Shown here: piece by piece, positions 35,138 to 43,438 of the stretch
How positions within the stretch are numbered: position 1 is the stretch's first letter
Layout of the letters: every line of letters starts with the position of its first letter
NCBI RefSeq assembly: GCF_000177635.2
Contig: NC_014836.1
Coordinates: forward strand, 601,501 to 665,500
Source of the DNA: Desulfurispirillum indicum S5
GTDB lineage: Bacteria; Chrysiogenota; Chrysiogenetes; Chrysiogenales; Chrysiogenaceae
Direction of reading: 5' to 3'
Length of the DNA: 64,000 nt
Translations under genes and position numbers: made by a program
Notes under the pieces: generated by a model
What the model saw: the letters and a program-made list of their open reading frames with translations, nothing else
What the model was told of the DNA's origin: nothing
The model's database searches: none

Positions 35138-35901
35138 TGTCGGTGCTCCTGCCAGCGGCGCTGGCATTTGTGCTGGGCGCCTGTCTGGGGAGCTTTGTGG
35201 CAGCCTGCTCCTATCGCATGCCGCGGGATATCAGTATCGTGTTTCCCGCTTCCCACTGCCCTCGCTGCCAGGAGCACATTGCCTGGTTTGCCAATGTGCC
35301 GGTGCTGGGCTATGTGTTCTGTCGGGGGCGCTGCCTGCACTGCCATGGCTCCATCAGCCCTCTCTATCCTCTACTGGAAGCCTCCCTGGGGTTGCTGTTT
35401 GCCGCAGTCACGTTTCACTTCCTGCCGGACATTCCCCAGGTGATCTGGTACCTGAGCCTGGTATTCTTTCTCTTCGCCTGTGGTGTCATTGATGCGGTCA
35501 GTGCCAGCCAGTTTGGTGGGGGTGAAGGTATTATTCCCGACTTTTTCAGCGTTGGCGGGCTGGTGGCAGGGCTGGCACTGGCCATATGGTTTGGGCACTT
35601 TGCCGCCTCACTGGCCGGGGCGCTGGCGGGCGGCGGCATCCTGCTGGCAGTGTACCTGTACTACCGGTACGTGCGCCAGATAGAGGCGCTGGGCCTTGGT
35701 GATGTGAAAATGCTGGCCATGATCGGCGCCTTTGTCGGGGTGACCGGTGTCCTCTATACCCTGTTTCTGGCGTCGCTGACCGGTTTGGCGGCTGCAGTGT
35801 TCTTTATGATCTATCACCGGAGTTTCAGCCTGCAGATGAAAATACCCTTCGGGCCTTTTCTGGCCCTGGGAGCGCTGCTGGTTGTTTTTGTGCGGGGGTG
35901 A
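35134..35901 (+). CDS. pilD: Type IV prepilin peptidase / N-methyltransferase
   Basis: A 255-residue inner-membrane aspartyl protease with about seven to eight helices that cleaves and methylates prepilins. The zinc cysteines CPRC (42, 45) and CLHC (67, 70) of the methyltransferase part are present. The catalytic aspartates are D120 in GVIDAV and D190 in GLGDVK. The first region has an extra GGGEG insertion between D120 and the IIPD block. It serves type IV pili or type II secretion and is grouped here with PilM/N/O-like genes. Confidence 0.9.
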   Translation: MMSVLLPAALAFVLGACLGSFVAACSYRMPRDISIVFPASHCPRCQEHIAWFANVPVLGYVFCRGRCLHCHGSISPLYPLLEASLGLLFAAVTFHFLPDIPQVIWYLSLVFFLFACGVIDAVSASQFGGGEGIIPDFFSVGGLVAGLALAIWFGHFAASLAGALAGGGILLAVYLYYRYVRQIEALGLGDVKMLAMIGAFVGVTGVLYTLFLASLTGLAAAVFFMIYHRSFSLQMKIPFGPFLALGALLVVFVRG

Positions 35902-35904
35902 AAC

Positions 35905-36699
35905 ATGTGGTTTTCCAGGGATGCCAACGCGGTGGGTTTTCTGGATCAGCGTCAACTGACACTGTCCGCGAGATCTTTGCCGCAGCGGGGTTTTCGCTAT
36001 TCCACGGCGCTGCAGGATGACTCAGAAAAGCAGCCTGAGCGTGGCTTTATGGGGCCTGCCCGCCGCTGTCGCCTCTTTCTCTCCCCGGATGAGGTTGAGG
36101 TGGTGCTGCTGGATCTTCCGCAACTACCAAAGGACAAGGCCCGCCTGGCGATCGGGTCGATGCTGGAGCAGAAGACAAGGCGCAGCCGGGATGAACTGGT
36201 CTGGGATTGCACCTGTCTCACTCCGGGACGCCAGTCACAGACCATGAGCTACAGTGTCTGTTATGGCAACCGGGCCCGGGTGTTCGAAAGGTGCCAGGGA
36301 GTGACGGCCACTTCTGGCTGGCAGGTGGCGGAAGTTTCCACCTTCCTCCATGTGGCGCTCAAGGCGACAGAGCGCGAGACTGCTCCAGTCGGGCACCGTG
36401 TTGGATATGTCCTGTGCGGGCCGTCAACCTGCACTATCGCTCTGGGTGTGGGAAGTCACCTGCTGTGCAAGCGGACCATACCCCGCCACCAGTATGAGCA
36501 CCCGGAACTCTGGCGAACCTTCCACGCTTTTGCCGCTCAGCATCCACTTGCGACCATGCCACGGAGTGTGTATGGCTGGGATAGTGAGCAGGTGCTGGAC
36601 TTGTGGGGGGACCGTGAAGAGCCGATATTGGTGCAGCCCTTTGCCGTGCGCCGCGGGGTACCGGGTGATGGCCCGTTTCCGTGGGCGGTGAAGCCATGA
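35905..36699 (+). CDS. PilM/GspL-like assembly protein (divergent)
   Basis: A 264-residue protein with no membrane segment. The block FLSPDEVEVVLLDLPQLPKDKARLAIG followed by LEQKTRRSRDELVWDCTCL resembles the first subdomain of PilM and cytoplasmic GspL, actin-fold scaffolds of type IV pili and type II secretion. The ATP motifs of true PilM are not evident and the protein is shorter, so it is degenerate or a remote relative. It overlaps the next gene by four bases. Position before PilN- and PilO-like genes supports the call. Confidence 0.6.
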   Translation: MWFSRDANAVGFLDQRQLTLSARSLPQRGFRYSTALQDDSEKQPERGFMGPARRCRLFLSPDEVEVVLLDLPQLPKDKARLAIGSMLEQKTRRSRDELVWDCTCLTPGRQSQTMSYSVCYGNRARVFERCQGVTATSGWQVAEVSTFLHVALKATERETAPVGHRVGYVLCGPSTCTIALGVGSHLLCKRTIPRHQYEHPELWRTFHAFAAQHPLATMPRSVYGWDSEQVLDLWGDREEPILVQPFAVRRGVPGDGPFPWAVKP

Positions 36700-37235
36700 A
36701 GAAGCCGCAATGGGCCTACGGTGTGAACCTGGTGGCGGCTCGTTCGCGGAAAGCGCGCTCCCGTCCCTGGGCCCTGGTGTCAGGCGCTCTGGTGCTGCTG
36801 GGTTTGCTGCTGGGTGATCCCCTTTGGGAGAGGTGGCACTTGCAGCGGCAGCTGAATGCTATTGATGCTTCACCGTTGCCGGTATCTGCCATGGCCCGTG
36901 AAGAACTTCCAGCCGTCTTCTCCGGCGATGCAACACTGGTGGAAGGCCAGGAGTTGTTTGCGACGGGGATGGTCATGGGTGTCGCCGGGCTGCAGTGGCT
37001 GCTGGAAACCTTTGTGGGGCAGATGGAGGGCGTGGCAGTGCGTGAAATTGTTCAGTCGGAGCCATCGCTCCTGCGGGTGCAGGTGCAGGCGGAGGATATG
37101 CGGAGCCTGACGGAGTACCTCTCTGTTCTGGGAGAGCGGCGTGGAGTTCTGGGAGTTGACATGGTTTCGGTGCAGCAAAGGGGAGGTGTCACCCTGGCGT
37201 CCGTGCATGTGGAGCTTGGGGGGGAAGTGCGGTGA
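36696..37235 (+). CDS. PilN-like inner-membrane protein
   Basis: A 179-residue bitopic protein: a short cytoplasmic N-terminus with the sequence YGVNLVAAR (PilN proteins carry an INLLP-like tail that binds PilM), one membrane helix (about 30-45), then a periplasmic domain with the ferredoxin-like pattern seen in PilN and GspL. The ATG at 36696 overlaps the previous stop; the frame from 36681 adds five residues. The next gene starts with GTG overlapping its stop. Assigned by topology and gene order; sequence similarity is weak. Confidence 0.6.
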   Translation: MKKPQWAYGVNLVAARSRKARSRPWALVSGALVLLGLLLGDPLWERWHLQRQLNAIDASPLPVSAMAREELPAVFSGDATLVEGQELFATGMVMGVAGLQWLLETFVGQMEGVAVREIVQSEPSLLRVQVQAEDMRSLTEYLSVLGERRGVLGVDMVSVQQRGGVTLASVHVELGGEVR

Positions 37236-38038
37236 AGGGGGTGTTTTCCGGGTCACGCCGTGAGAGATTCCTGGTGGTGGTGACCCTGTTCATGGTGTTG
37301 ATGACATTGCTTTGGAGCGTGCGCCAGGCGATCCTTGCCGAGAATCGGCGTCTGGCGGATGAGATCGCACGCGTCCGTGCGGCGCTTGAGCATGCGTCCG
37401 AGTTGTCTGCATCGACGTCTCCCTCTGCTGTGGCCGCATCGGAGGTTTTTGGGGGGAGTTTTGTGCGCGATCTCCTGCCCTGGTACCTGGAAAATCATCA
37501 TATTCAGGTGCTGCAGTTGCACGGTAGCCCTGCCGTATCGGGATCTGGCGGCGCAGCGCGGGTAAGTGGCTATGGTCTGACCTTGCGGGGCAAATCCCAC
37601 AGCCTCAGCGACTTTTTTGAGTTTCTGCAGGAGTTGCCGGGAATCCTGGCGCTGGATCAGGTGCGCTTGCTGGGTACTGATGGTGGGGAGTTTGAACTCT
37701 CTTTACGGCTGTACGTGGCGGAAGATGTGTACCGCCGCTGGCAGTCTCCTGCTCTGGTGTCAGGGTCAAAAGCTCATCCTGTGGAGGAGAGTGCGGGAGC
37801 AGGGTCGGTGACTTTGGCTGAAGCTGAGGCGGTGACGACAGCTGTTTCCCTTGAGGGGGCGCTCCTGCGTGGGGGGCGGTGGTGCGTAATTCTGCAGGAT
37901 AAGTGTTTTGAAGTTGGTGAAGCGCTTCCAGGGCGACACTGGTCTGTGGAGGAAATTTCTCCAAACGGTGTTACGCTGACTGCTCTTCACGGAAATGTGC
38001 GTGAACGTCAACTTCGTATACTTTTTAACCAGGAGTAA
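37232..38038 (+). CDS. PilO-like protein with PilP/GspC-like C-terminal domain
   Basis: A 268-residue bitopic protein: membrane helix (about 13-30), coiled coil (about 32-52), then a PilO-like periplasmic domain (about 70-165, with ending LDQVRLLGTDGGEFELSL). After a Ser/Ala/Glu-rich linker (about 170-205) it ends in a small beta domain with the pattern GRWCVILQDKCFEVGEALPG and VEEISPNGVTLT, like the homology region of PilP and GspC. This suggests a fusion of PilO and PilP in one chain. The GTG start overlaps the preceding stop. No secretin or motor ATPase gene follows; nuoA is next after 236 bases. Confidence 0.6.
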   Translation: MKGVFSGSRRERFLVVVTLFMVLMTLLWSVRQAILAENRRLADEIARVRAALEHASELSASTSPSAVAASEVFGGSFVRDLLPWYLENHHIQVLQLHGSPAVSGSGGAARVSGYGLTLRGKSHSLSDFFEFLQELPGILALDQVRLLGTDGGEFELSLRLYVAEDVYRRWQSPALVSGSKAHPVEESAGAGSVTLAEAEAVTTAVSLEGALLRGGRWCVILQDKCFEVGEALPGRHWSVEEISPNGVTLTALHGNVRERQLRILFNQE

Positions 38039-38274
38039 TGGCGCCAAAGCGTGTGTCGGGACATGTGAAGAAAGTCTCAAATCCTCTGTGTGCCTTTCAG
38101 TGCGCCATTTTTGCTCTTTGTCGCCCAGAATTTCCTTTGGTGGATTATTGACAAAAAAGCACTTCTGCGGTGGAAATTGTATACGATTATATGCTATAAA
38201 AGGCTGTTTGAGTTCTATGTTGCCCCGAAGTACAGATTAAACACGTGTGAAGCGTGTATTCGGAAGGAGTTGCC

Positions 38275-38634
38275 ATGGTTATTGACGGGTACGGTCCCTT
38301 GCTGGGCATCATCGCCATCGGTGTGATCTTGCCAACGGCTCTTGTGACGCTGGCGTGGCTGCTGGGTCCCAAATTCGGGACGCGGTTGAAGTACACGACC
38401 TATGAGTGCGGCATGGAGCCCACCAGTGAGGCAAAAAGCCGTTATCACATCGGCTACTATCTCTATGCCTTGCTCTTTTTTGTCTTCGAGATCGAAATGA
38501 TCTACATCTTTCCCTGGGCTGTCGCATTCCACGACCTGGGACTGCTGGCGTTGATTGAGATGTTCATCTTCGTCGCCATCCTGGTTATTGCGCTGGCCTA
38601 TGCCTGGAGAAAAGGAGGATTGCAGTGGACGTAG
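38275..38634 (+). CDS. nuoA: NADH-quinone oxidoreductase subunit A
   Basis: A 119-residue membrane subunit of complex I with three helices. The conserved loop between helices 1 and 2 is visible (LKYTTYECGMEP, including the invariant Cys) as is FFVFEIEMIYIFPWA. I chose ATG 38275 because GGAAGGAG precedes it by six bases; the frame from 38254 has no such site. First gene of the nuo operon; the 236-base region upstream is AT-rich and should hold the promoter. Confidence 0.95.
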   Translation: MVIDGYGPLLGIIAIGVILPTALVTLAWLLGPKFGTRLKYTTYECGMEPTSEAKSRYHIGYYLYALLFFVFEIEMIYIFPWAVAFHDLGLLALIEMFIFVAILVIALAYAWRKGGLQWT

Positions 38635-39251
38635 TCAGCCCAGTGCGTAAACCCTATGAAATCGACATGCTGGACAAGTACGCTGACGACGGCAGCCAGG
38701 GGGTGATCATCACCACGCTGGAAAAGGTCTACAACTGGGGGCGCTCAAACTCCCTGTGGCCCCTCTCCTACGCGACGGCCTGCTGTGGTATTGAAATGAT
38801 ATCGTCTTCCTGTCCCCAGCACGATATCGCCCGCTTCGGTTCCGAGGTCTTCCGGGCCAGCCCCCGCCAGGCTGACCTGATGATTCTGGCCGGTACCATT
38901 ACCAAGAAGATGATGCCCCAGGTTGTGACCCTGTGGGAGCAGATCGCTGAGCCCAAGTACGCCATTGCCATGGGCAACTGTGTGATTACCGGGGGGATAT
39001 TCAAGTACTCCCCGTCCGTTGTTGCCAATGTTCCCGATTACATTCCCATCGACGTCTTTATTCCCGGCTGCGCACCGCGCCCCGAAGCCCTCTTCAACGG
39101 CATTATCACGTTGCAGCACCAGATCCGTCGCCAGAAGATGCTCAAACGCAAGGAGTATCTTGGCAAGCAGCCCAAGCGGCTTAAGGACGGTTCGCTGAAT
39201 CCCAACTACGTTGAGGGGAAACACTACCCCATTATCCTGGGAGAGAGTTGA
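38625..39251 (+). CDS. nuoB: NADH-quinone oxidoreductase subunit B
   Basis: A 208-residue subunit binding the terminal 4Fe-4S cluster N2. Cluster ligands are the tandem CC in ATACCGIEM, then Cys in MGNCVITGG and IPGCAPRPE. The start is a GTG within the end of nuoA, preceded by AAAGGAGG. The C-terminal 45 residues are basic. It hands electrons to quinone together with NuoD. Confidence 0.95.
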   Translation: MDVVSPVRKPYEIDMLDKYADDGSQGVIITTLEKVYNWGRSNSLWPLSYATACCGIEMISSSCPQHDIARFGSEVFRASPRQADLMILAGTITKKMMPQVVTLWEQIAEPKYAIAMGNCVITGGIFKYSPSVVANVPDYIPIDVFIPGCAPRPEALFNGIITLQHQIRRQKMLKRKEYLGKQPKRLKDGSLNPNYVEGKHYPIILGES

Positions 39252-39252
39252 T

Positions 39253-39864
39253 ATGGCTGAAGAAACACCCAAACCGAAATTTACTCCCGAGCAGATTGAA
39301 GAGATGAAAAAAGCTGCCGCTGCCAAGAAAGCCGCTGCTGCCGCCAAGGCTGCCGAAGGCGCTGAAGGCGCAGCCGAAGAAGTCGCCGCGCCCGCTGCTC
39401 CCCCTGAGCCGCCCGCCTGGCTGGCAGAAATCATCAAGGATGTCAGCGGCGTGACCTATAAAGGTACCGACTCTAACCAGTGGGACATCGTTGCCGTGGA
39501 GAGCGCCCAGGTGGTTGCCCTGTGTCGCAGGCTCAAGGAAGCTGGTCTTGACTACCTCACCTGCCTCAGCGGCGTGGAGTACTCCGATCGTTTCGGCACG
39601 GTGCTGCACATGTACAGCACTACCGATAAGCGGCAGCTTTGCGTTCAGTACGCTACCGCCGACAAGAGCGAGCCTGTTACTCTGCCTTCCGTCTCGGCCA
39701 TCTGGTCCACCGCTGAGTGGCACGAGCGTGAATCCTTTGACCTGCTGGGGATCCGCTACGAGGGACACCCCGATCTGCGGCGCATTCTCCTGCCCTCCGA
39801 CACCCAGGGTTACCCCCTGCGCAAGGATTTTGTACCCTCAAACGACGGGAGTTTGAAGATATGA
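39253..39864 (+). CDS. nuoC: NADH-quinone oxidoreductase subunit C
   Basis: A 203-residue peripheral-arm subunit (30 kDa family). The domain with [24 protein letters not shown] and GYPLRKDF is canonical. The first 55 residues are a low-complexity Ala/Lys/Glu/Pro extension not typical of NuoC. ATG 39253 begins one base after the nuoB stop. The stop overlaps nuoD (ATGA). NuoC is not fused to NuoD here. Confidence 0.93.
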   Translation: MAEETPKPKFTPEQIEEMKKAAAAKKAAAAAKAAEGAEGAAEEVAAPAAPPEPPAWLAEIIKDVSGVTYKGTDSNQWDIVAVESAQVVALCRRLKEAGLDYLTCLSGVEYSDRFGTVLHMYSTTDKRQLCVQYATADKSEPVTLPSVSAIWSTAEWHERESFDLLGIRYEGHPDLRRILLPSDTQGYPLRKDFVPSNDGSLKI

Positions 39865-41015
39865 CAACAACACCCCAAAGCACCCTGGCACCCGCCCTGT
39901 TCAAACACGATTACGAAAGTGATCTGATGACCCTGGCCATGGGACCGCACCACCCATCCACCCACGGCGTACTGCAGATTATGCTGAAGCTTGATGGTGA
40001 GGTCGTGGTGGAAGCAGAGCCGGTTATCGGCTTCCTGCACCGCTCCATGGAGCGCATGGGCCAGGAACGTCCCTGGATCCAATATACGGCTGCCCTCAAC
40101 CGGGTAGACTATCTGGCCACGATCCACAGCGAGGTTCCCTACTGCGTGGCCGCCGAGCGTATCGCCGGACTCGAAGTCCCCGAGCGCGCCCAGTGGCTGC
40201 GTGTTCTGATGATGGAGCTCAACCGCATCCACTCCCACCTGCTGTGGGTGGGAACCTTCCTGCTGGATATGGGCGCCACTACCATCGTCATGTACTCCCT
40301 GCGTGAACGTGAACTCATTCTGGATATCATGGAAGAGGTCACGGGCATGCGCATGATGAACAACTACACCCGCATCGGTGGTGTTCGTTACGACATGACC
40401 CCCAACTCCATTGAAAAGACCCGGGAATTCATCAAGAGCTTCCCTCAGGCCCTCAGCGATATGGAAGCCATTATTACCGGCAACCCCATTGTGCGGGGCC
40501 GTCTGATCGGCAAAGGCCTTCTCACAAAACAGCAGGCCATCGACTTTGGCGCCATGGGCCCCATATCCCGTGCCTCCGGCGTGGATTTTGACCTGCGCCG
40601 TGATCGCCCCGATTTCGTCTACGACAAGCTGGACTTCAAGGTTCCCGTCTTCCAGGAGGGCGACAACTTTGCCCGTTACATGGTGCGCATGGAGGAGATG
40701 AAAGAGTCCCTCAGGATGGTTGAGCAGTGCCTGGATATGATGCCCGAGGGCCCGGTCAAGGTGGAAAAACCGAAAATCGGCCCCATGTGGAAAGCCCCCG
40801 CCGGCGAGGCCTATGCGGAAGTGGAGTCTGCCCGCGGCATCCTGGGAACCTACGTGGTTTCCGATGGCAGCGGCAACCCCATGCGTACCAAGTTGCGCGG
40901 AGCTTCCTTCAGCAACCTGCACGCCTTTGCCCAGACCCTGGTGGGCATCAACATTTCCGAAGTGGTAATTTTGCTTGGAACCTACGACGTAGTCCTCCCA
41001 GAGATCGACAGATAG
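39861..41015 (+). CDS. nuoD: NADH-quinone oxidoreductase subunit D
   Basis: A 384-residue 49-kDa-type subunit that forms the quinone pocket with NuoB. The [12 protein letters not shown] block near the N-terminus contains the quinone-contacting His, followed by [12 protein letters not shown] and NRVDY. The C-terminal stretch DVVLPEIDR is typical. The protein is of normal length, so the quinone module of complex I is complete. Confidence 0.96.
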   Translation: MTTTPQSTLAPALFKHDYESDLMTLAMGPHHPSTHGVLQIMLKLDGEVVVEAEPVIGFLHRSMERMGQERPWIQYTAALNRVDYLATIHSEVPYCVAAERIAGLEVPERAQWLRVLMMELNRIHSHLLWVGTFLLDMGATTIVMYSLRERELILDIMEEVTGMRMMNNYTRIGGVRYDMTPNSIEKTREFIKSFPQALSDMEAIITGNPIVRGRLIGKGLLTKQQAIDFGAMGPISRASGVDFDLRRDRPDFVYDKLDFKVPVFQEGDNFARYMVRMEEMKESLRMVEQCLDMMPEGPVKVEKPKIGPMWKAPAGEAYAEVESARGILGTYVVSDGSGNPMRTKLRGASFSNLHAFAQTLVGINISEVVILLGTYDVVLPEIDR

Positions 41016-41025
41016 AGGTGCCCTG

Positions 41026-42063
41026 ATGTTCTTTTCCTTTACACAGGCCTGGCCACTGTGGGCTCAGCAGATTTTTTACGCCGTTGTGCCTGCTGTGCTG
41101 GTGGTGGCGGTGGCTCTGACTTCCGTTATCCTGCTTGTCTGGTATGAGCGCCGCTGGCTTGGCTTTCTCCAGCACCGCTATGGTCCCAACCGCGTTGGAC
41201 CCTTCGGCCTGCTGCAGCTCATCGCCGATTCCATAAAGATGCTGACCAAAGAAGACATCATGAATCGTGGTGTCCACAAGGCTCTGTTTACCATTGCTCC
41301 CATTATTGCCATGAGTGCTGCCATCATTGCCTGGGCGGTTATTCCTTTCGGGGAGAACCAGGTGATCAGCAATATGGACATGGGGATTTTCTTCCTCTTC
41401 GCCGTTGCTGGCCTGGGAACCTTTGCCACCATTATTGCCGGCTATGCCAGCGACAACAAGTGGAGTACCCTGGGCGCCATGCGCGGTGTGGGGCAGGCGA
41501 TCAGCTATGAAATTCCCCTACTCTTCTCCATCGTGCCCATCTTCCTCATGGCAGGTTCCTTCAACCTGCAGGAAATTGTGCTGCAGCAGCAGGGTGGCTG
41601 GTACTTCTGGCATCAGCCTCTGGCCTTTATCCTCTTTTACATATGCATGACCGCTGAGGTGAACCGCACGCCCTTTGACCTGCCCGAGTCGGAAAGTGAG
41701 CTGGTCTCCGGCTTTAACACCGAGTACTCCGGCTTCAAGTTCGGCGGCTTCTTCATGGCGGAGTACATCGCATCCCTGACCATGTGCGCCCTGCTGACCC
41801 TGCTGTTCTTCGGCGGCTGGTACCTGCCCTTCGCCAACATCCCCGCCATTGCGTCACTGCATACGGGCATGAGCGGCTACTTCATCAACCCCATTGTCTT
41901 CCTGGCCAAAACCTACTTCTTCTTCGGTGTCACCGTCTGGGTACGGGCTACCCTGCCCCGGGTCACCATCGGCATGCTGCTGAGCCTGGCCTGGAAGGGT
42001 CTGATTCCCCTGACCATCCTGAACATCTTTGTGACAGGCATTGTCCTGTACCTTGTGAGGTAA
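41026..42063 (+). CDS. nuoH: NADH-quinone oxidoreductase subunit H
   Basis: A 345-residue membrane subunit with eight helices that joins the quinone pocket to the proton-pumping arm. Family blocks include LVWYERRWLGFLQHRYGPNRVGP and EVNRTPFDLPESESELVSGFNTEYSG, the latter with the acidic residues of the E-channel. AGAGG precedes the ATG. It follows nuoD directly because NuoE, F and G are absent from the operon. Confidence 0.96.
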   Translation: MFFSFTQAWPLWAQQIFYAVVPAVLVVAVALTSVILLVWYERRWLGFLQHRYGPNRVGPFGLLQLIADSIKMLTKEDIMNRGVHKALFTIAPIIAMSAAIIAWAVIPFGENQVISNMDMGIFFLFAVAGLGTFATIIAGYASDNKWSTLGAMRGVGQAISYEIPLLFSIVPIFLMAGSFNLQEIVLQQQGGWYFWHQPLAFILFYICMTAEVNRTPFDLPESESELVSGFNTEYSGFKFGGFFMAEYIASLTMCALLTLLFFGGWYLPFANIPAIASLHTGMSGYFINPIVFLAKTYFFFGVTVWVRATLPRVTIGMLLSLAWKGLIPLTILNIFVTGIVLYLVR

Positions 42064-42069
42064 TGCGCT

Positions 42070-42600
42070 ATGGCTCATGATGAACACTCCACTGCCACTC
42101 CAGCCAGCGAACCAAGCGTGGCTGTGAAGACAATTGAAGCGGTTGCAGCCGGGGCAAAGGCCATCAGCATCGGCATGAAGACCGTTCTCAAATATGCTGG
42201 CGGTCCCCGCCCCACCCGGGAATATCCCGAAGTGGTGCGACCACTGCCCGAGCGCTCCCGCGGCCGCCTGTACTTCATTGAAGAAAAGTGCATCGCCTGC
42301 AATATGTGCGTCAAGGCGTGCCCTATCGATGTCATTCAACTGGAATTCCATCGCGAGGACCGCGAAGTGGATGGCAAGGTCAAGAAGGTACCCGTCATCG
42401 ACAAGTACACCGTGGATATCGGCGAGTGCATCTCCTGCGGCCTGTGCGCCGAGCACTGCCCCACCGATGCGGTATTCCAGTCTCAGGAGTACGAGACGGC
42501 GTACTACTATAAGGAACTCTTTGTCATGAACAAAGATGAACTGGCCATGACGTTTCCTGAGTACATCGAGAAAAAATCACGGGAACTGAAAGGAAAGTAG
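42070..42600 (+). CDS. nuoI: NADH-quinone oxidoreductase subunit I
   Basis: A 176-residue Fe-S protein with two 4Fe-4S motifs, CIACNMCVKACP and CISCGLCAEHCP, clusters N6a and N6b. These are the most distal electron carriers in an 11-subunit complex, so the unknown donor (ferredoxin or another module) should dock here. The N-terminal 60 residues carry an Ala-rich, hydrophilic lead-in longer than in E. coli. Confidence 0.95.
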   Translation: MAHDEHSTATPASEPSVAVKTIEAVAAGAKAISIGMKTVLKYAGGPRPTREYPEVVRPLPERSRGRLYFIEEKCIACNMCVKACPIDVIQLEFHREDREVDGKVKKVPVIDKYTVDIGECISCGLCAEHCPTDAVFQSQEYETAYYYKELFVMNKDELAMTFPEYIEKKSRELKGK

Positions 42601-42604
42601 GATT

Positions 42605-43123
42605 ATGGCAGAATTTGTATACCATCTCGTGTTCTACATGCTGGTTGTGACGATCCTGGCCAGTGGTCTTGCCATGATTTTCACCCGCAATATCGTCGCC
42701 AGCGTTACCTGTCTGGTGGGCACCTTCCTGGGTGTGGCCGGCATCTTCTTCCTGCTCAATGCCGAGTTTATCGGCGTTGTCCAGATCATGGTCTATGCGG
42801 GCGGTCTTTCCCTGCTGATCATCTTCGCCATCATGCTGACCGACCCCCGCGACCATGAGGTTGACCGTCCCAAATCCGGCAATGTGATGCTGGCGGCGGC
42901 GGTAAGCGGTATTCTCTTCATCATGATGGTCATTGCCATCAGCACGGCCCAGTGGAGCTTCTCCGACGCCGAGCCTCTGACGACGCAGCCAGCGGTCTAC
43001 ATCGGCATCCAGTACTTCACCAACTACATAGTACCCTTCTACCTGGCGGCCATTCTCCTCTCCATGGCCCTGACCGGTGCCATTGTTCTGGCGAAGAAGG
43101 AAGGGGAGGATGAAAAATGCTGA
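42605..43123 (+). CDS. nuoJ: NADH-quinone oxidoreductase subunit J
   Basis: A 172-residue membrane subunit with five helices; the conserved helix 3 region EFIGVVQIMVYAGGLSLL is present, including the pi-bulge-forming residues. It overlaps nuoK by seven bases. Part of the membrane arm linking NuoH with the antiporter-like subunits. Confidence 0.94.
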   Translation: MAEFVYHLVFYMLVVTILASGLAMIFTRNIVASVTCLVGTFLGVAGIFFLLNAEFIGVVQIMVYAGGLSLLIIFAIMLTDPRDHEVDRPKSGNVMLAAAVSGILFIMMVIAISTAQWSFSDAEPLTTQPAVYIGIQYFTNYIVPFYLAAILLSMALTGAIVLAKKEGEDEKC

Positions 43124-43431
43124 GTATAACCCTGAACCACTTTCTCTTTCTGGCATCGGCAGTCTTCTGCCTGGGGATTTTCGGCATTATTGCCAGCCGC
43201 AATGCCATTAAAGTGCTCCTGAGTATTGAAGTCATGCTGGCAGGCGTTACCATGGCCTTTATCGCCATATCCAAGTACGTCACTCCCGATACCCTTGAGG
43301 GTCAGATCATCACCATCTTCATCCTGACGGTGGCTGCGGCGGAAGCGGCAGTGGGTCTGGCTATCCTTCTGGTCGTGTACCGCAACTACAAGACGGTTGA
43401 CATGTCCAAATTCAACGTGCTGAAGTGGTGA
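43117..43431 (+). CDS. nuoK: NADH-quinone oxidoreductase subunit K
   Basis: A 104-residue membrane subunit with three helices. The two conserved acidic residues of the proton path are in SIEVMLAG and AAAEAAVGLAI. It starts inside nuoJ and is followed by nuoL after seven bases. Confidence 0.95.
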   Translation: MLSITLNHFLFLASAVFCLGIFGIIASRNAIKVLLSIEVMLAGVTMAFIAISKYVTPDTLEGQIITIFILTVAAAEAAVGLAILLVVYRNYKTVDMSKFNVLKW

Positions 43432-43438
43432 GGTAACT

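Noticed and set aside
38148-38153. Perfect TTGACA (-35) upstream of nuoA
   Set aside because: No acceptable -10 hexamer lies 16-18 bases downstream; the AT-rich stretch with TATAC and TATAAA is too far. A promoter exists in this gap but cannot be placed.
39810-40922. 370-codon minus-strand open frame
   Set aside because: Antisense to nuoD, which has unmistakable family motifs on the plus strand.
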